Part shown: positions 7,711 to 16,425 of the stretch, piece after piece
How positions within the stretch are numbered: the stretch's first letter is position 1
Layout of the letters: every line of letters starts with the position of its first letter
NCBI RefSeq assembly: GCF_014323665.1
Contig: NZ_JABVEB010000057.1
Location: forward strand, 1 to 34,763
Direction of reading: 5' to 3'
From: Actinomadura sp. HBU206391
Lineage (GTDB): Bacteria; Actinomycetota; Actinomycetes; Streptosporangiales; Streptosporangiaceae
Length of the DNA stretch: 34,763 nucleotides
Position numbers and translations under genes: made by a program
Notes under the pieces: generated by a model
What the model was told of the DNA's origin: nothing
What the model saw: only the letters and a program-made list of their open reading frames with translations
Databases searched by the model: none

Positions 7711-7833
7711 GCCTCCCCCCGATTAGCGGGCACGACATCCGGTAGAGACCGCCGACCGCCCGGAAGATCATGTGACCGGACCGGTTTCCGGCGGCACGGA
7801 TCACCCGACGACGTCTGAGGTGATGAGCCGTAC

Positions 7834-9417
7834 ATGACGCCCGGACATTCGGCGGCTCGTTCGGTCGCCGCCGATGGCTCCCTGCGCTTCGGATCAGGGG
7901 CGGGGCGATGGGTGCTTCTCGCGTCGGTCCTCGGATCGGGACTGGCCGGGATCGATGCCACCGTGGTGAACGTCGCGTTGCCGTCGATCGGCGCCGGCCT
8001 GCACGTCGACTTCGCGGCGCTGCAGTGGACGATCACTGCCTACACACTGACGCTGGCGTCGCTGATCCTGCTCGGCGGCGCGCTCGGCGACCGGTACGGC
8101 CGGCGGCGGGTGTTCGTGGTGGGCGTCGCCTGGTTCGCGGTGGCGTCCGTGCTCTGCGGCCTGGCTCCGACGGCCGGCTGGCTGATCGCGGCCAGAGCCG
8201 TGCAGGGCATGGGCGGCGCCCTGCTCCTGCCCGGCAGCCTGGCGATGATCCAGGCCACGTTCGCCGCCGAGCACCGCGCCCGTGCGATCGGCGCCTGGTC
8301 AGGGTTCGGAGCGATCGCCGCGGCGATCGGACCCTTCACCGGCGGGTGGCTCATCGAGGTTGCGTCGTGGCGTTGGGTCTTCCTCATCAATGCGCCACTG
8401 GCGCTCGTCGTCGTGCTGGTCGCCCAGAGGCACGTTCCCGAGACCCGAGGCACGACCTCCGCCGGCCGGATCGACATCGTGGGCGCGACGCTCGGTGTGC
8501 TGGGCCTGGCCGGCATCACGTACACGATCATCGCCGCCCCGGTGCACGGTCTCGCCGCCACGGCGCCCGTCGGCATCGCGGGAGCCGTCTGCCTGGCCGG
8601 CTTCCTGCTGGTCGAGGCGCGGAGCAGACATCCGATGCTTCCGCTGTCGATCTTCCGCTCGGCCCGGTTCCGCTCCGCCAACGCCGTCACCTTCGCGGTG
8701 TACGTCGCGTTCGGCGGCGTCTTCTTCCTGCTCGTCGTGCACCTGCAGATCGTGGCCGGGTTCTCGCCGCCGGCAGCGGGCGCCGCGCTTCTGCCGGTCA
8801 CCGTCGTGGTGCTGCTGCTGTCAGCTCGGGGCGGGCGGCTCGCCGAGCGCACCGGGCCACGCCTGCCCATGACCGCCGGGCCGCTGGTCTGCGCGGCCGG
8901 GCTGCTGCTGATGCTCCGCATCGGGGAACACGCCGCCTACGTCGGCGACGTCGCCCCCGCAGTGATCGTCCTGGGCCTGGGGCTGGCGCTGCTGGTCGCT
9001 CCGCTCACCGCCACCGTGCTCGCGGCGGTCGACGCTCGGCACGCGGGTCTGGCATCCGGAGTCAACAATGCCGTGGCCGGGGTGGCCGGGTTGCTCGGCG
9101 TCGCCGCCCTTCCCGCGCTCACCGGACTCTCCGGTGCCGGCCACCCAGACCCGACGACCTTCGACAGTGGTTTCCGTATCTCCATGCTCATCGCCAGCGG
9201 GCTCCTCCTGATCGGGAGCGTCCTCGCCGCGGTCACCATCCCCACCCGGGCGCCGAACCGGGTCAGTGCCGCTTCACGGCCCTGCGCATCACGTCCCGCG
9301 TACGGTCCATCACCGCCAGGAACGGCCCCGCCAGCAGATTCGCGCCGGTCGACTCGACCCCGGGGTGCGGATGGGTCGGCGCGAGCGCCTCCGCCACGCG
9401 CACGGCCGTCGCCATGA
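7834..9417 (+). CDS. MFS drug exporter, DHA2 (14-TM) family
   Basis: A 527-aa permease of the EmrB/QacA group. Family motifs are visible: GIDATVVNVALPSIGAGL (motif D1), LGGALGDRYGRRRVF (motif A) and GPFTGGWLIEVASWRWVFLINAP (motif C). Fourteen hydrophobic segments run to about residue 475 (SGLLLIGSVLAAVTIPTR). The last ~45 residues are hydrophilic and rich in Pro, Arg and Ala, do not resemble the family, and are encoded opposite the 3' part of the hemerythrin gene. This is either a relaxed natural extension or a frameshift that removed an earlier stop. GAGGTGA lies 11-12 nt upstream of the ATG. Expected role: proton-coupled export of hydrophobic drugs. Confidence 0.92.
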   Translation: MTPGHSAARSVAADGSLRFGSGAGRWVLLASVLGSGLAGIDATVVNVALPSIGAGLHVDFAALQWTITAYTLTLASLILLGGALGDRYGRRRVFVVGVAWFAVASVLCGLAPTAGWLIAARAVQGMGGALLLPGSLAMIQATFAAEHRARAIGAWSGFGAIAAAIGPFTGGWLIEVASWRWVFLINAPLALVVVLVAQRHVPETRGTTSAGRIDIVGATLGVLGLAGITYTIIAAPVHGLAATAPVGIAGAVCLAGFLLVEARSRHPMLPLSIFRSARFRSANAVTFAVYVAFGGVFFLLVVHLQIVAGFSPPAAGAALLPVTVVVLLLSARGGRLAERTGPRLPMTAGPLVCAAGLLLMLRIGEHAAYVGDVAPAVIVLGLGLALLVAPLTATVLAAVDARHAGLASGVNNAVAGVAGLLGVAALPALTGLSGAGHPDPTTFDSGFRISMLIASGLLLIGSVLAAVTIPTRAPNRVSAASRPCASRPAYGPSPPGTAPPADSRRSTRPRGADGSARAPPPRARPSP

Positions 9418-9835
9418 CCCGCAACCGCTCCGGGCTGCTGTGCTTGCGCAGTTCCGGGAACTCCTCGCGCTCCTCGCGCTCGGCGTGGTGCTCCACGGCC
9501 TGGCGCAGTTCCTCCAGCCGCCTGGGGAACTCCGGCGAGTCCGTGCCGAGACGCTCGAGTTCGCTCAGCATCCGCTTGGACAGGTTCTCCTCGGCCAGCC
9601 GTTCGTTCACCATCCGGTCGCCGTCCTTGATGATCCGGCGCGCGTTGGGATGGACGATCTCCTCCTCGGCCGTTTCGTGCACGGCCAGCAGCCGCCGGAG
9701 CCGGAAGAAGGTCTCCCTGCGCTCCTCCCCCTTGCAGACCATCACCTCGGCGAACAGACGACGGATCTCCTCATGCTGCCGGATCAGCAGATCGACCACG
9801 TCGTGCTCGTCCGTCGAGTCCTCATGCCTCGCCAT
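9263..9835 (-). CDS. Hemerythrin HHE cation-binding domain protein
   Basis: A 190-aa four-helix-bundle protein. Di-iron ligand candidates are H21 (LLIRQHEEIRRLF), H53 and E57 (LLAVHETAEEEIVHP, with H62), and the later LRQAVEHHAEREEREEFPEL, which together make the HHE pattern. Bacterial members bind oxygen or react with NO and peroxide, or support iron-sulfur repair. The C-terminal ~55 residues (ALAPTHPHPGVESTGANLLA) lie outside the bundle. Its 3' end overlaps the convergent MFS gene by 155 bp. Confidence 0.9.
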   Translation of the reverse strand: MARHEDSTDEHDVVDLLIRQHEEIRRLFAEVMVCKGEERRETFFRLRRLLAVHETAEEEIVHPNARRIIKDGDRMVNERLAEENLSKRMLSELERLGTDSPEFPRRLEELRQAVEHHAEREEREEFPELRKHSSPERLRVMATAVRVAEALAPTHPHPGVESTGANLLAGPFLAVMDRTRDVMRRAVKRH

Positions 9836-10189
9836 GCCGCCCTCCCGCGGTTGTCACGATCACTTACCCCTCGTCATGCCCTCCGCATGGCACCCGAACA
9901 CGGAATGCAGTCGACTCGTGCCAGACCGTCACCAAAGGTCGACCTCGGGCGAGCGGGCCGCCGGTTCAAGCGCGATGAGCGGGGTAGAGCGGCTGAGTGC
10001 CGGGTCGGTACGGCGAGACCCCGGTGTCCTGGAGGCGGGTTCGGACAGGTCGATGATCATTCAGGGTGCGGCACGAAGGGGACGGCCGTTCCGTTCACAC
10101 GAAACATCCTGCGCAATCCTCGTAGACGTCGTGTCGTATCCTGAAGGTGCTTTTTCTGCGCAGGAATGGATGGATAAGGTGCGAAAACG
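9836..10189. promoter_or_regulatory. Intergenic region with a 9-bp inverted repeat flanking the MEDS-gene promoter
   Basis: No gene is seen in these 354 bp. TCCTGCGCA (10107-10115) and TGCGCAGGA (10157-10165) form a perfect inverted repeat separated by 41 bp. The spacer holds TATCCT (10137-10142), a plausible -10 box, and a short T-run. AAGGTG lies 10 nt before the ATG at 10190. The arrangement could be a repression loop, an operator pair or a hairpin in the leader RNA. Confidence 0.4.
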
Positions 10190-11116
10190 ATGAACGGGTC
10201 GGGGGTTTTTCATCACCCGGCGTTGTTCTATCGCGGCGACGACGCTTACCTGGCCGGAACATCACCATTCGTACGTGAGGGCCTGGCCGCCGGAGACCCG
10301 GTCGCGGTGGCGGCGCCGGAGTCCCGGCTGAGCCTTCTGCGCGACCACCTGGGCGCCGCGGCGCACCATGTGAAGTTCGTCGACATGACCGTCGTCGGCC
10401 GTAACCCCGGCTGGATCATCCCGGGTATCCTGCGCTCCTTCGCCGACGCCCACCCCGGACGCCGCGTGCGGATCATCGGCGAGCCCATCTGGGCGGGCCG
10501 GTCGGAGACCGAATACCCGGCCTGCGTACAGCACGAGGCGCTCATCAACCTGGCCTTCGCCGGCCACTCGGCGAGCATTCTGTGCCCCTACGATGCCGAG
10601 CACCTCTCCAGCGACGTGCTCGAAGACGCGGCGGCCACCCATCCGGTCCTCATCGACCACAAGGGCGAGCGGGCCAGCGCCGCGTTCGCCCCCGAGAGCA
10701 TCCTCCAGACCTGGAACCGGCCGCATCCCGAACCGGCGTCCGCGGCCGTGCTGACCTTCGACGACGGCGGCCTGGCCCAGGCGCGCTGCTTCGCGCTGCA
10801 CCACGGCGCCCGGCTGGGCCTGGCCGGTGACCGGCTCGCCGACCTCGAACTCGCCGTCAACGAACTCGCCGCCAACTCGATCGTGCACGGTGGCGACAGC
10901 GGAACCCTGCGCATTTGGGCGGATGACGAGCACCTGGTGTGCGAGGTCAGCGACGCGGGCCATCTCGCCGATCCGCTGGCCGGTCGCAGGCCGGCCGGTC
11001 TCGGCATCGACGGCGGACGCGGTCTGCTGCTGGTCAACCACATCGCCGATCTGATCCGCACCCACACCACGCCGCGGGGCACCAGCATCCGGCTGTACCT
11101 GGCGCTCAATCCCTGA
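10190..11116 (+). CDS. MEDS-domain sensor with C-terminal HATPase anti-sigma-like kinase domain
   Basis: A 308-aa two-domain protein. Residues ~5-170 match the MEDS (DcmR-type sensory) domain: FHHPALFYRGDDAYLAG near the N terminus and ASILCPYDAEHL late. Residues ~190-305 form a GHKL ATPase of the RsbW/SpoIIAB type with an N box (ELAVNELAANSIVHG, E225), a D-box-like VSDAGHL and GRGLLLVNHIAD. In actinomycetes this architecture is typical of RsbA-like regulators that phosphorylate STAS antagonists or bind sigma factors. Two STAS genes lie within 3 kb, which supports a partner-switching module. No sigma factor gene is in the window. Confidence 0.87.
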   Translation: MNGSGVFHHPALFYRGDDAYLAGTSPFVREGLAAGDPVAVAAPESRLSLLRDHLGAAAHHVKFVDMTVVGRNPGWIIPGILRSFADAHPGRRVRIIGEPIWAGRSETEYPACVQHEALINLAFAGHSASILCPYDAEHLSSDVLEDAAATHPVLIDHKGERASAAFAPESILQTWNRPHPEPASAAVLTFDDGGLAQARCFALHHGARLGLAGDRLADLELAVNELAANSIVHGGDSGTLRIWADDEHLVCEVSDAGHLADPLAGRRPAGLGIDGGRGLLLVNHIADLIRTHTTPRGTSIRLYLALNP

Positions 11117-11169
11117 GCAGGCCGTCGCGCCCGCCGTACGCGGCACGCGCCCCCAGGCCGACCACCGGT

Positions 11170-11210
11170 GCCGGTCAGTCCGGTGCCAGGTCAGTCCGGT
11201 GCCGGTCAGT
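11170..11210. repeat. 15/16-bp tandem repeat spanning the stop codon of a STAS gene
   Basis: GCCGGTCAGTCCGGT (11170), GCCAGGTCAGTCCGGT (11185) and GCCGGTCAGT (11201) are tandem copies. Read on the minus strand, each starts with TGACC, and the stop codon of the STAS gene (11206-11208) is part of one copy. The unit length is not a multiple of three throughout. Confidence 0.75.
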
Positions 11211-11505
11211 AAGGCCCGAGGTCGTCCATCAGCCGGGTCATGCGCTGCAGGCAGGGCGCGATGGTGGTCAGCTGCGGCCTTCGGTCCGGCGGCTCGATGT
11301 GCGGCGCGGTCAGCACCCGCCAGCCGGACACGTCGACGAACCTCAGTTCGCTGGTGTCGACGAGCACCCGGCCGAATCGGCCCTGGACGTCGGCGAGCAC
11401 TTGCGCCACGGCGGCGCTGTTGGTGACGTCGATCTCCCCACGCACCAGCAACAGCTCAGGCCGGGGAGCCTGCGTGATGCGCAGATTCCCGTCCTCGTAC
11501 AACAT
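11206..11505 (-). CDS. STAS-domain anti-sigma factor antagonist
   Basis: A 99-aa single STAS domain: ELLLVRGEIDVTNSAAVAQV at the N terminus and VLVDTSELRFVDVSGWRVL in the centre. S60 of DVSG is at the position phosphorylated by RsbW-type kinases. Expected partner-switching role: when unphosphorylated it binds the anti-sigma kinase and frees a sigma factor. The frame extends upstream with Arg-rich codons (RRVRLRRRRG) that do not fit the fold, so ATG 11505 is chosen although the Shine-Dalgarno is weak (GGAGG 15 nt upstream). It is convergent with the MEDS/HATPase gene. Confidence 0.85.
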   Translation of the reverse strand: MLYEDGNLRITQAPRPELLLVRGEIDVTNSAAVAQVLADVQGRFGRVLVDTSELRFVDVSGWRVLTAPHIEPPDRRPQLTTIAPCLQRMTRLMDDLGPY

Positions 11506-11727
11506 GCCCGTCCGCCCCCGCCTCCGCCTGAGCCGTACGCGCCGAGCGCGGCCACCGCGAGCCCCGTCACTGTCATCGCGAGCCGTGCCGGCGCGGTGCT
11601 TCCGCCGCATCCTCCGATCATGCGCGCGGCGCCATCACCCGTCAAGAAATACCGGAATTCGATTTCGTCATAAGGTGATCCTAGGACCCGGCCGGCACCC
11701 GCCCGGGGGTATCGAGATCGGACGAGC

Positions 11728-12057
11728 ATGACGATGAGCAGTCTCGATCAGGACCATGCGGTTCGACGCTGGACCTTTTTGACCAACCACGCCCGTGTAC
11801 TCCTGGAGATCGCGCGCGACCCGCGGATACGGCTGCGCGACATGGCGGCCCGCGCCGGGATCACCGAGCGGGCGGCCCAGGCCATCGTCACCGATCTCGA
11901 ACAGGCCGGTTACCTGACCCGCGTCCGTGTCGGCCGCCGCAACCACTACACCATCGACTCCACGCGGCGTTTCCGGCACCCGGCCGAGGCCGACCACCGC
12001 ATCGAAGGCCTGCTCAACCTGTTCACCTACCACGAAGACGCACACGAGACGCGCTGA
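11728..12057 (+). CDS. Winged-helix DNA-binding protein (MarR/Lrp-like HTH)
   Basis: A 109-aa protein almost entirely formed by one winged helix: WTFLTNHARVLLEIARDPRI, LRDMAARAGITERAAQAIV (HTH with recognition helix TERAAQAIVTDLEQAG) and the wing YLTRVRVGRRNHYTID. The C-terminal HRIEGLLNLFTYHE may serve in dimerisation. It is of the compact type common in actinomycetes and annotated only as helix-turn-helix protein. It sits 103 bp upstream of the topoisomerase gene on the same strand and could regulate it. Confidence 0.8.
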   Translation: MTMSSLDQDHAVRRWTFLTNHARVLLEIARDPRIRLRDMAARAGITERAAQAIVTDLEQAGYLTRVRVGRRNHYTIDSTRRFRHPAEADHRIEGLLNLFTYHEDAHETR

Positions 12058-12160
12058 CCGGGCCCCGTCCCGAGGTTCGCACCGGCCTTCCCGGGGCGTT
12101 ATGCCCTGCGAGCCGCCGTTCCCGGGAATCTTCCCAGCACCGCTGGGCAGGAACGTGACC

Positions 12161-13219
12161 ATGCCGGCCACCGACGCGACTGAGTTCCCGGACGTTCCGG
12201 GTCTGCGGCGCAGCGATCCCGAAGAGCCCGGTTTCCGGAGACGCCGGCGCGGCCGCGGCTTCCAGTACCTCAAGTCGGACGGCAGCCCGCTTCGGGACGC
12301 GACCGAGCTCGCTCGCATCAAGGCTCTGGTGATCCCGCCGGCCTGGACCGAGGTGTGGATCTGCGCTTCCGAGGACGGCCATCTCCAGGCGGTCGGCACC
12401 GATGACGCCGGCCGCCGGCAGTACCGGTACCACGACATGTGGCGCGAGTGGCGTGACCGGGAGAAACACGACCGGATGCTGGACTTCGCGGCGGCCCTGC
12501 CCCGGGTCAGGGAACGGGTGACGGAGAACCTGGCCGGACGGGGCTTCAGGCGCGAGAGAGTGCTGGCCGCCGCCGTCCGACTGCTGGACCTGGGCCTGTT
12601 CAGAGCGGGCGGTGAGGAGTACGCCGCGCAGAACGGAACCTACGGTCTGGCCACCGTGCTTCGTGAGCACGTGCACTGCTCGGGCGCGGAGATCCGGTTC
12701 GACTACCTCGCCAAGGGCGCCAAGCAGCGCGTCCAGGCGGTGGCCGAGGAGTCGGTCTGCAAGGTCGTCGCCGGGCTCAAGCGGCGTCGCCACGTCGGTC
12801 AGGAGCTTCTCGCCTACCGGGACGGGCCGGACTGGCACAGTGTCCGCAGCGGGGACATCAACGACTACATACGCGAGCTGGCGGATGGCGACTTCACCGC
12901 CAAGGACTTCCGGACCTGGCATGCCACGGTGCTCGCGGCCGTCGGGCTCGCCGTCTCGGCCAAGACCCTCAACGGCTCGGACAACGCCCGCCGCCGCGCG
13001 GTGGCCCGGGTGGTCTCCGAGGTCGCCGATTACCTGGGGAACACCCCCTCGGTGGCGCGGGCATCCTATATCGGCCCGAAGATCATCAGACTGTTCGAAC
13101 GCGGGATCACCATCGATCGGGTGCTCGGCGAACTCGGCGCCGAGACCCAGATGGGCGAACTCGCCACCCAGGGCCGAGCCGAACAGGCGGTCCGCCGCCT
13201 CCTGCTCCGCTATCAATGA
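12161..13219 (+). CDS. Type IB DNA topoisomerase (poxvirus/eukaryote-like)
   Basis: A 352-aa bacterial topoisomerase IB. The N-terminal domain carries GRGFQYLKSDGSPL and IKALVIPPAWTEVWIC, typical of the family (YxD..G..I.d...l.RI..L.iPPAW..VWI). The catalytic core runs from ~100 with RERVLAAAVRLLDLGLFRAG, GLATVLREHVHCSG and FDYLAKGAKQR. The tyrosine is Y303 in SVARASYIGPKI. It relaxes supercoils through a 3'-phosphotyrosine link. The start is chosen at ATG 12161, with AGGAA about 7 nt upstream. The stop codon lies in the first unit of a tandem repeat. Confidence 0.93.
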   Translation: MPATDATEFPDVPGLRRSDPEEPGFRRRRRGRGFQYLKSDGSPLRDATELARIKALVIPPAWTEVWICASEDGHLQAVGTDDAGRRQYRYHDMWREWRDREKHDRMLDFAAALPRVRERVTENLAGRGFRRERVLAAAVRLLDLGLFRAGGEEYAAQNGTYGLATVLREHVHCSGAEIRFDYLAKGAKQRVQAVAEESVCKVVAGLKRRRHVGQELLAYRDGPDWHSVRSGDINDYIRELADGDFTAKDFRTWHATVLAAVGLAVSAKTLNGSDNARRRAVARVVSEVADYLGNTPSVARASYIGPKIIRLFERGITIDRVLGELGAETQMGELATQGRAEQAVRRLLLRYQ

Positions 13220-13279
13220 ACCCGCCATCAATGAACCCGCCATCAGAGAACCCGGCCATCGATGAACCCAGCCATCGGT
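13213..13279. repeat. 15/16-bp tandem repeat beginning at the topoisomerase stop codon
   Basis: ATCAATGAACCCGCC is repeated twice exactly (13213, 13228) and then degenerates through ATCAGAGAACCCGGCC and ATCGATGAACCCAGCC to ATCGGTGCCC. The TGA stop of the upstream gene (13217-13219) is inside the first unit. Confidence 0.85.
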
Positions 13280-13691
13280 GCCCCCGCGCGGGCAGGGTCT
13301 GAGGTCCACGCCCGCGATCACGGGCACCGATCCGGCCGGGCGGGGTAGGGTGGTCTTACCGCGGAGTTCTCGTACGCTGACAATCGAGTCGGCGTCGCCC
13401 CCGGAGCTTCACCACCACGGCCCTGTGCCCAGGGGCCGAGACAGGCCCGGCGAACATGACGCCGTACCAGTCCGCCGCCGCCCCAGCGGTTCCGACCGCT
13501 ACCCGGCCCGATGATCCGCAGGCCGAATCCATGCCACGAGTCCGCCTCGATCACCCGCTCGGCCGCTCAAGCGCCGGCCGGGCCGCGCATCGCGAAAGGC
13601 CATGCCACGAGCGGCCGGTACGCCGCCGTCAGGCCTCGCCACGTCCGCGCGACGGCATGTCCGGCCGCGCGCTCGACTCTGGAGATTCACG
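13280..13691. other. Intergenic region without a recognisable gene
   Basis: Open frames in both directions look like random high-GC translation (Arg/Pro/Ser-rich, no domain). GGAGATTCACG at the end is the ribosome site of the STAS gene at 13692. A promoter for that gene must lie here, but I see no convincing -35/-10 pair; GGTAGGGTGGTCTTACC around 13350 is merely suggestive. Confidence 0.5.
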
Positions 13692-14147
13692 ATGAACCCC
13701 ATCCCAGCTCGCGACACCCGTACCGGCCCGTCCGGATCGAAGTTCGCCGGTCGCATGGACCACAAGGTCGTCGCACTTCGCGGAGAGATCGACATCGCGA
13801 CGACGCCGGCTCTGCGCGAACGGCTCAACGACGCGCTCGGATCACGCGCCCGTTCCCCCCGGCGGCTCATCATCGACCTCTCGGGCGTGACCTTCTGCGA
13901 CGCCTCCGGCCTGGCCCTGCTGATCGGCACGCAACGCCGCGCGCGGCTCCTCGGAACCCGGGTCAGCCTGGTGGCACCGCGTTCCCAGGTGGTGAAGCTC
14001 CTGCAGATCACAGGCCTGCGCAGAAGCCTGACCGTCCACGCCACCCTGACCACGGCGATCAACGAGCAGCCGTCCACGACGACGAAGTCGGCGCAAGGCG
14101 TACGCCGGGTGCCGAGCGCGAGGGCGCAACCGCCCTCGGCCGGGTGA
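13692..14147 (+). CDS. STAS-domain anti-sigma factor antagonist with C-terminal tail
   Basis: A 151-aa protein. Residues ~20-115 form the STAS domain: VVALRGEIDIATTPALRERL, RRLIIDLSGVTFCDASGLAL, then TRVSLVAPRSQVVKLLQITG. S72 in CDASG is the phosphorylatable serine. The last ~30 residues are a basic, Ser/Thr-rich disordered tail not needed for the fold. ATG 13692 is preceded by GGAG at 7 nt. It probably partners the HATPase protein at 10190 or another RsbW-like kinase; the actual partner is unknown. Confidence 0.9.
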   Translation: MNPIPARDTRTGPSGSKFAGRMDHKVVALRGEIDIATTPALRERLNDALGSRARSPRRLIIDLSGVTFCDASGLALLIGTQRRARLLGTRVSLVAPRSQVVKLLQITGLRRSLTVHATLTTAINEQPSTTTKSAQGVRRVPSARAQPPSAG

Positions 14148-14169
14148 CACGGCCGGCCGCTCCGGGGCC

Positions 14170-15291
14170 TCAGCCGACCGCCTTGAGCCGTCCCTGCCCT
14201 TGCGCGGCCTCCTGCGGCCCGGGTCGCCCCGGGCCGGGGAAGGCCAGTCGCAGAACCCGCTTCCACGCCGAGCCGGCCTGCCGGGCGAGCGGTCCGGAGT
14301 TGTAGGGGAGCCCGAAGCGCTCGCACAGGGCTCGTACCCGGGGCGCGATCTCGCCGTAGCGGTTGCTCGGCAGATCGGGGAACAGGTGATGCTCGATCTG
14401 GTGGCTGAGGTTTCCGCTCATGAGGTGGAGGAACCGGCCGCCGTCGATGTTGCACGAGCCCAGCAGCTGGCGGACGTACCATTCCCCCCTGGTCTCGCCG
14501 TCGAGCTCGTCCTCGGTGAAGACCTCGGCGTCCTCGGGGAAGTGCCCGCAGATGATGATGGTGTGCGCCCACACGTTGCGGGCCAGGTTCGCGGTGAGGT
14601 TTCCGAGCAGGGCGGGCAGGAAGCCGGGACCGGCGAGCAGCGGGAAGGCGACGTAGTCCTTGACGACCTGCCGCCGTACCTTGCCCGCGATGGCGCGTAG
14701 CTGGGCCAAGGCCTCCTTCAGGTCCTTGTCGCCGGTCGGTACGCGCTCGAGTTCCGCGTCGTAGACCGCGATGCCGTACTCGAAGAAGAGCGCGAGCAGC
14801 GTGTTGTAGAACGGCTGCAGGAGGTAGATCGGATACCAGCGCTGCTCCGGACTGATCCGCATCGCGGAGTAGCCGATGTCGCGATCCTTGCCCAGCACGT
14901 TCGTCCAGGTGTGGTGCACGACGTTGTGCGAGTGCTTCCACTGCGCCGCCGGGGAGGCGTGGTCCCATTCCCACGTCGTCGAATGGATCTTCGGGTCGCG
15001 CATCCAGTCCCACTGTCCGTGCAGGACATTGTGGCCGATCTCCATGTTCTCGAGGATCTTCGCGACGGCGAGCGAGGTGGTGCCGGCGACCCAGGCCGGC
15101 GGCAGCCATGACGCGAAGAGCAGCGCCCGGCCCGCAAGCTCCAGCCTGCGCTGCGTCGCGATGACGCCGCGGATGTAGTTCGCGTCCTTCTCACCGAGGC
15201 TCGCGATCACCTCGTCCCGCATCTCGTCCAGCTCCCGGCCGAACCGCTCTGCCTCGGCCTCGCTGAGGCGTGCACTCCCCGACATGGTCAT
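14170..15291 (-). CDS. Membrane fatty acid desaturase (DesA3-like acyl-CoA desaturase)
   Basis: A 373-aa di-iron desaturase with the three His boxes: GHNVLHG (H87, H91), KHSHNVVHH (H122, H126, H127) and HQIEHHLFP near residue 300. Hydrophobic stretches (ALLFASWLPPAWVAGTTSLA, YLLQPFYNTLLALFFEYG) give the membrane hairpins. It is expected to introduce a cis double bond into long-chain acyl-CoA at the inner membrane, using electrons from the protein encoded just upstream. GAGGGA lies 2-7 nt before the ATG and overlaps the stop of the reductase gene, with a 6-bp gap, so the pair is an operon as in mycobacterial Rv3230c-desA3. The Pro/Gly/Gln-rich C-terminal end is disordered. Confidence 0.93.
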   Translation of the reverse strand: MTMSGSARLSEAEAERFGRELDEMRDEVIASLGEKDANYIRGVIATQRRLELAGRALLFASWLPPAWVAGTTSLAVAKILENMEIGHNVLHGQWDWMRDPKIHSTTWEWDHASPAAQWKHSHNVVHHTWTNVLGKDRDIGYSAMRISPEQRWYPIYLLQPFYNTLLALFFEYGIAVYDAELERVPTGDKDLKEALAQLRAIAGKVRRQVVKDYVAFPLLAGPGFLPALLGNLTANLARNVWAHTIIICGHFPEDAEVFTEDELDGETRGEWYVRQLLGSCNIDGGRFLHLMSGNLSHQIEHHLFPDLPSNRYGEIAPRVRALCERFGLPYNSGPLARQAGSAWKRVLRLAFPGPGRPGPQEAAQGQGRLKAVG

Positions 15292-15297
15292 GCTCCC

Positions 15298-16398
15298 TCA
15301 CAGCTCGATTTCGACGGGGCCGGCGGCCGCCGACACGCAGGTCTGCACGAGATCGCCCGGCTCACCGTGGACCTGACCGGTGCGAAGGTCCCGTACCCGG
15401 CCCGAGGAGAGCCGCCCCACGCAGCTGAAGCAGATGCCCATGCGACACCCGCTAGGCATGAGCACGCCGGCTTCCTCGCCCACGACCAGCAACGGTGTGG
15501 CGCCGTCGGCCTCGGCCTCCCGATCGCTCGTCGTGAACCGGATCCGTCCGCCCTCGCCCCCGTTCGCCGGCGCCTCCGGGCGGAAGTGCTCGACGTGCAG
15601 GCGACCGGCCGACCCCGCCCAATGCGCCATGATCTCGTCGAGCATCCCGGCCGGCCCGCAGGCCCAGACGGAACGCTCCGACCAGTCCGGGCACAGACCG
15701 GGCAGGTCCGCCGGACTGAAGCGTCCTTCGAGCCGCGTGTACCGTTCGACCAGCCGCAGGTTCGGGTTCGCGGCCGCCATGCCCCGCAGCTCCTCGCCGA
15801 AGATGACGTCGCCGGGGGTGGGCGCCGAGTGCACAAGGAGCAGGTCGGGCACGGTGCGACGCTCGGCGGTCAGGCTGCGCAGCATCGCCATCACCGGCGT
15901 GATGCCGCTGCCGGCCGTCAGGAACAGCAGCTTCGACGGCGTCGGCTCGGGAAGCACGAACGCCCCGTCCGGCCGGGCCAGCCCGACGATGGTGCCCGGT
16001 GCGGTGTGCCGCAGGAGGTGGCGGGAGACCAGCCCGCCGGCGACGGCCTTGACGGTGATCGTGATGCGGCCGTCGGGCCGCTCCGGCTCCGACGACAGTG
16101 AGTACGTGCGCCAGTGGCGTCGTCCCTCGATGTCCACACCGATCCGGACCCATTGCCCCGGTTTGTGGCGAACCCAGTTGAGCCCGGGGCGGATCATGAT
16201 CGTCGCCGCGTCCGCGGTCTCCGGGCGTACGGCCTCGACCCGGCCACGCAGCTCGCTCGCCGACCAGAGCGGGTTGCACAGCCCGAGATAGTCATCGGGC
16301 AGCAGCGGCGTGGTCAGGCATCGCGCGGCGCCCGCGAGCCGCCGCAGGTAGACCGACCTGCGTGCCGTGCGGGACGTGGTCGCCTGGGGAATGGTCAC
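15298..16398 (-). CDS. Ferredoxin-fused FAD/NAD(P)H oxidoreductase, electron donor of the desaturase (Rv3230c-like)
   Basis: A 366-aa protein with FAD-binding and NAD-binding ferredoxin-reductase domains followed by a plant-type [2Fe-2S] ferredoxin. HWRTYSLSSEPE is the FAD RxYS motif, FLTAGSGITPVMAMLRSL the NAD(P) loop and VWACGPAGMLDEIM the late nucleotide motif. Cluster ligands are C318, C323, C326 and C354 (CX4CX2CX27C). It passes electrons from NAD(P)H to the desaturase. The GTG at 16398 is chosen because GGGAGGAG lies 5-6 nt upstream; the frame is open further upstream across the operator, but that is not coding. Confidence 0.93.
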   Translation of the reverse strand: MTIPQATTSRTARRSVYLRRLAGAARCLTTPLLPDDYLGLCNPLWSASELRGRVEAVRPETADAATIMIRPGLNWVRHKPGQWVRIGVDIEGRRHWRTYSLSSEPERPDGRITITVKAVAGGLVSRHLLRHTAPGTIVGLARPDGAFVLPEPTPSKLLFLTAGSGITPVMAMLRSLTAERRTVPDLLLVHSAPTPGDVIFGEELRGMAAANPNLRLVERYTRLEGRFSPADLPGLCPDWSERSVWACGPAGMLDEIMAHWAGSAGRLHVEHFRPEAPANGGEGGRIRFTTSDREAEADGATPLLVVGEEAGVLMPSGCRMGICFSCVGRLSSGRVRDLRTGQVHGEPGDLVQTCVSAAAGPVEIEL

Positions 16399-16425
16399 AG
16401 GCTCCTCCCGGAAGCGATAGCGGCC

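Noticed and set aside
9266..10144. Plus-strand open frame opposite the hemerythrin gene
   Set aside because: Low-complexity translation without recognisable domain; the minus strand carries the conserved HHE protein.
13213..13279. CRISPR-like array
   Set aside because: Units are 15-16 bp, contiguous and without spacers; the same holds for the other tandem repeats.
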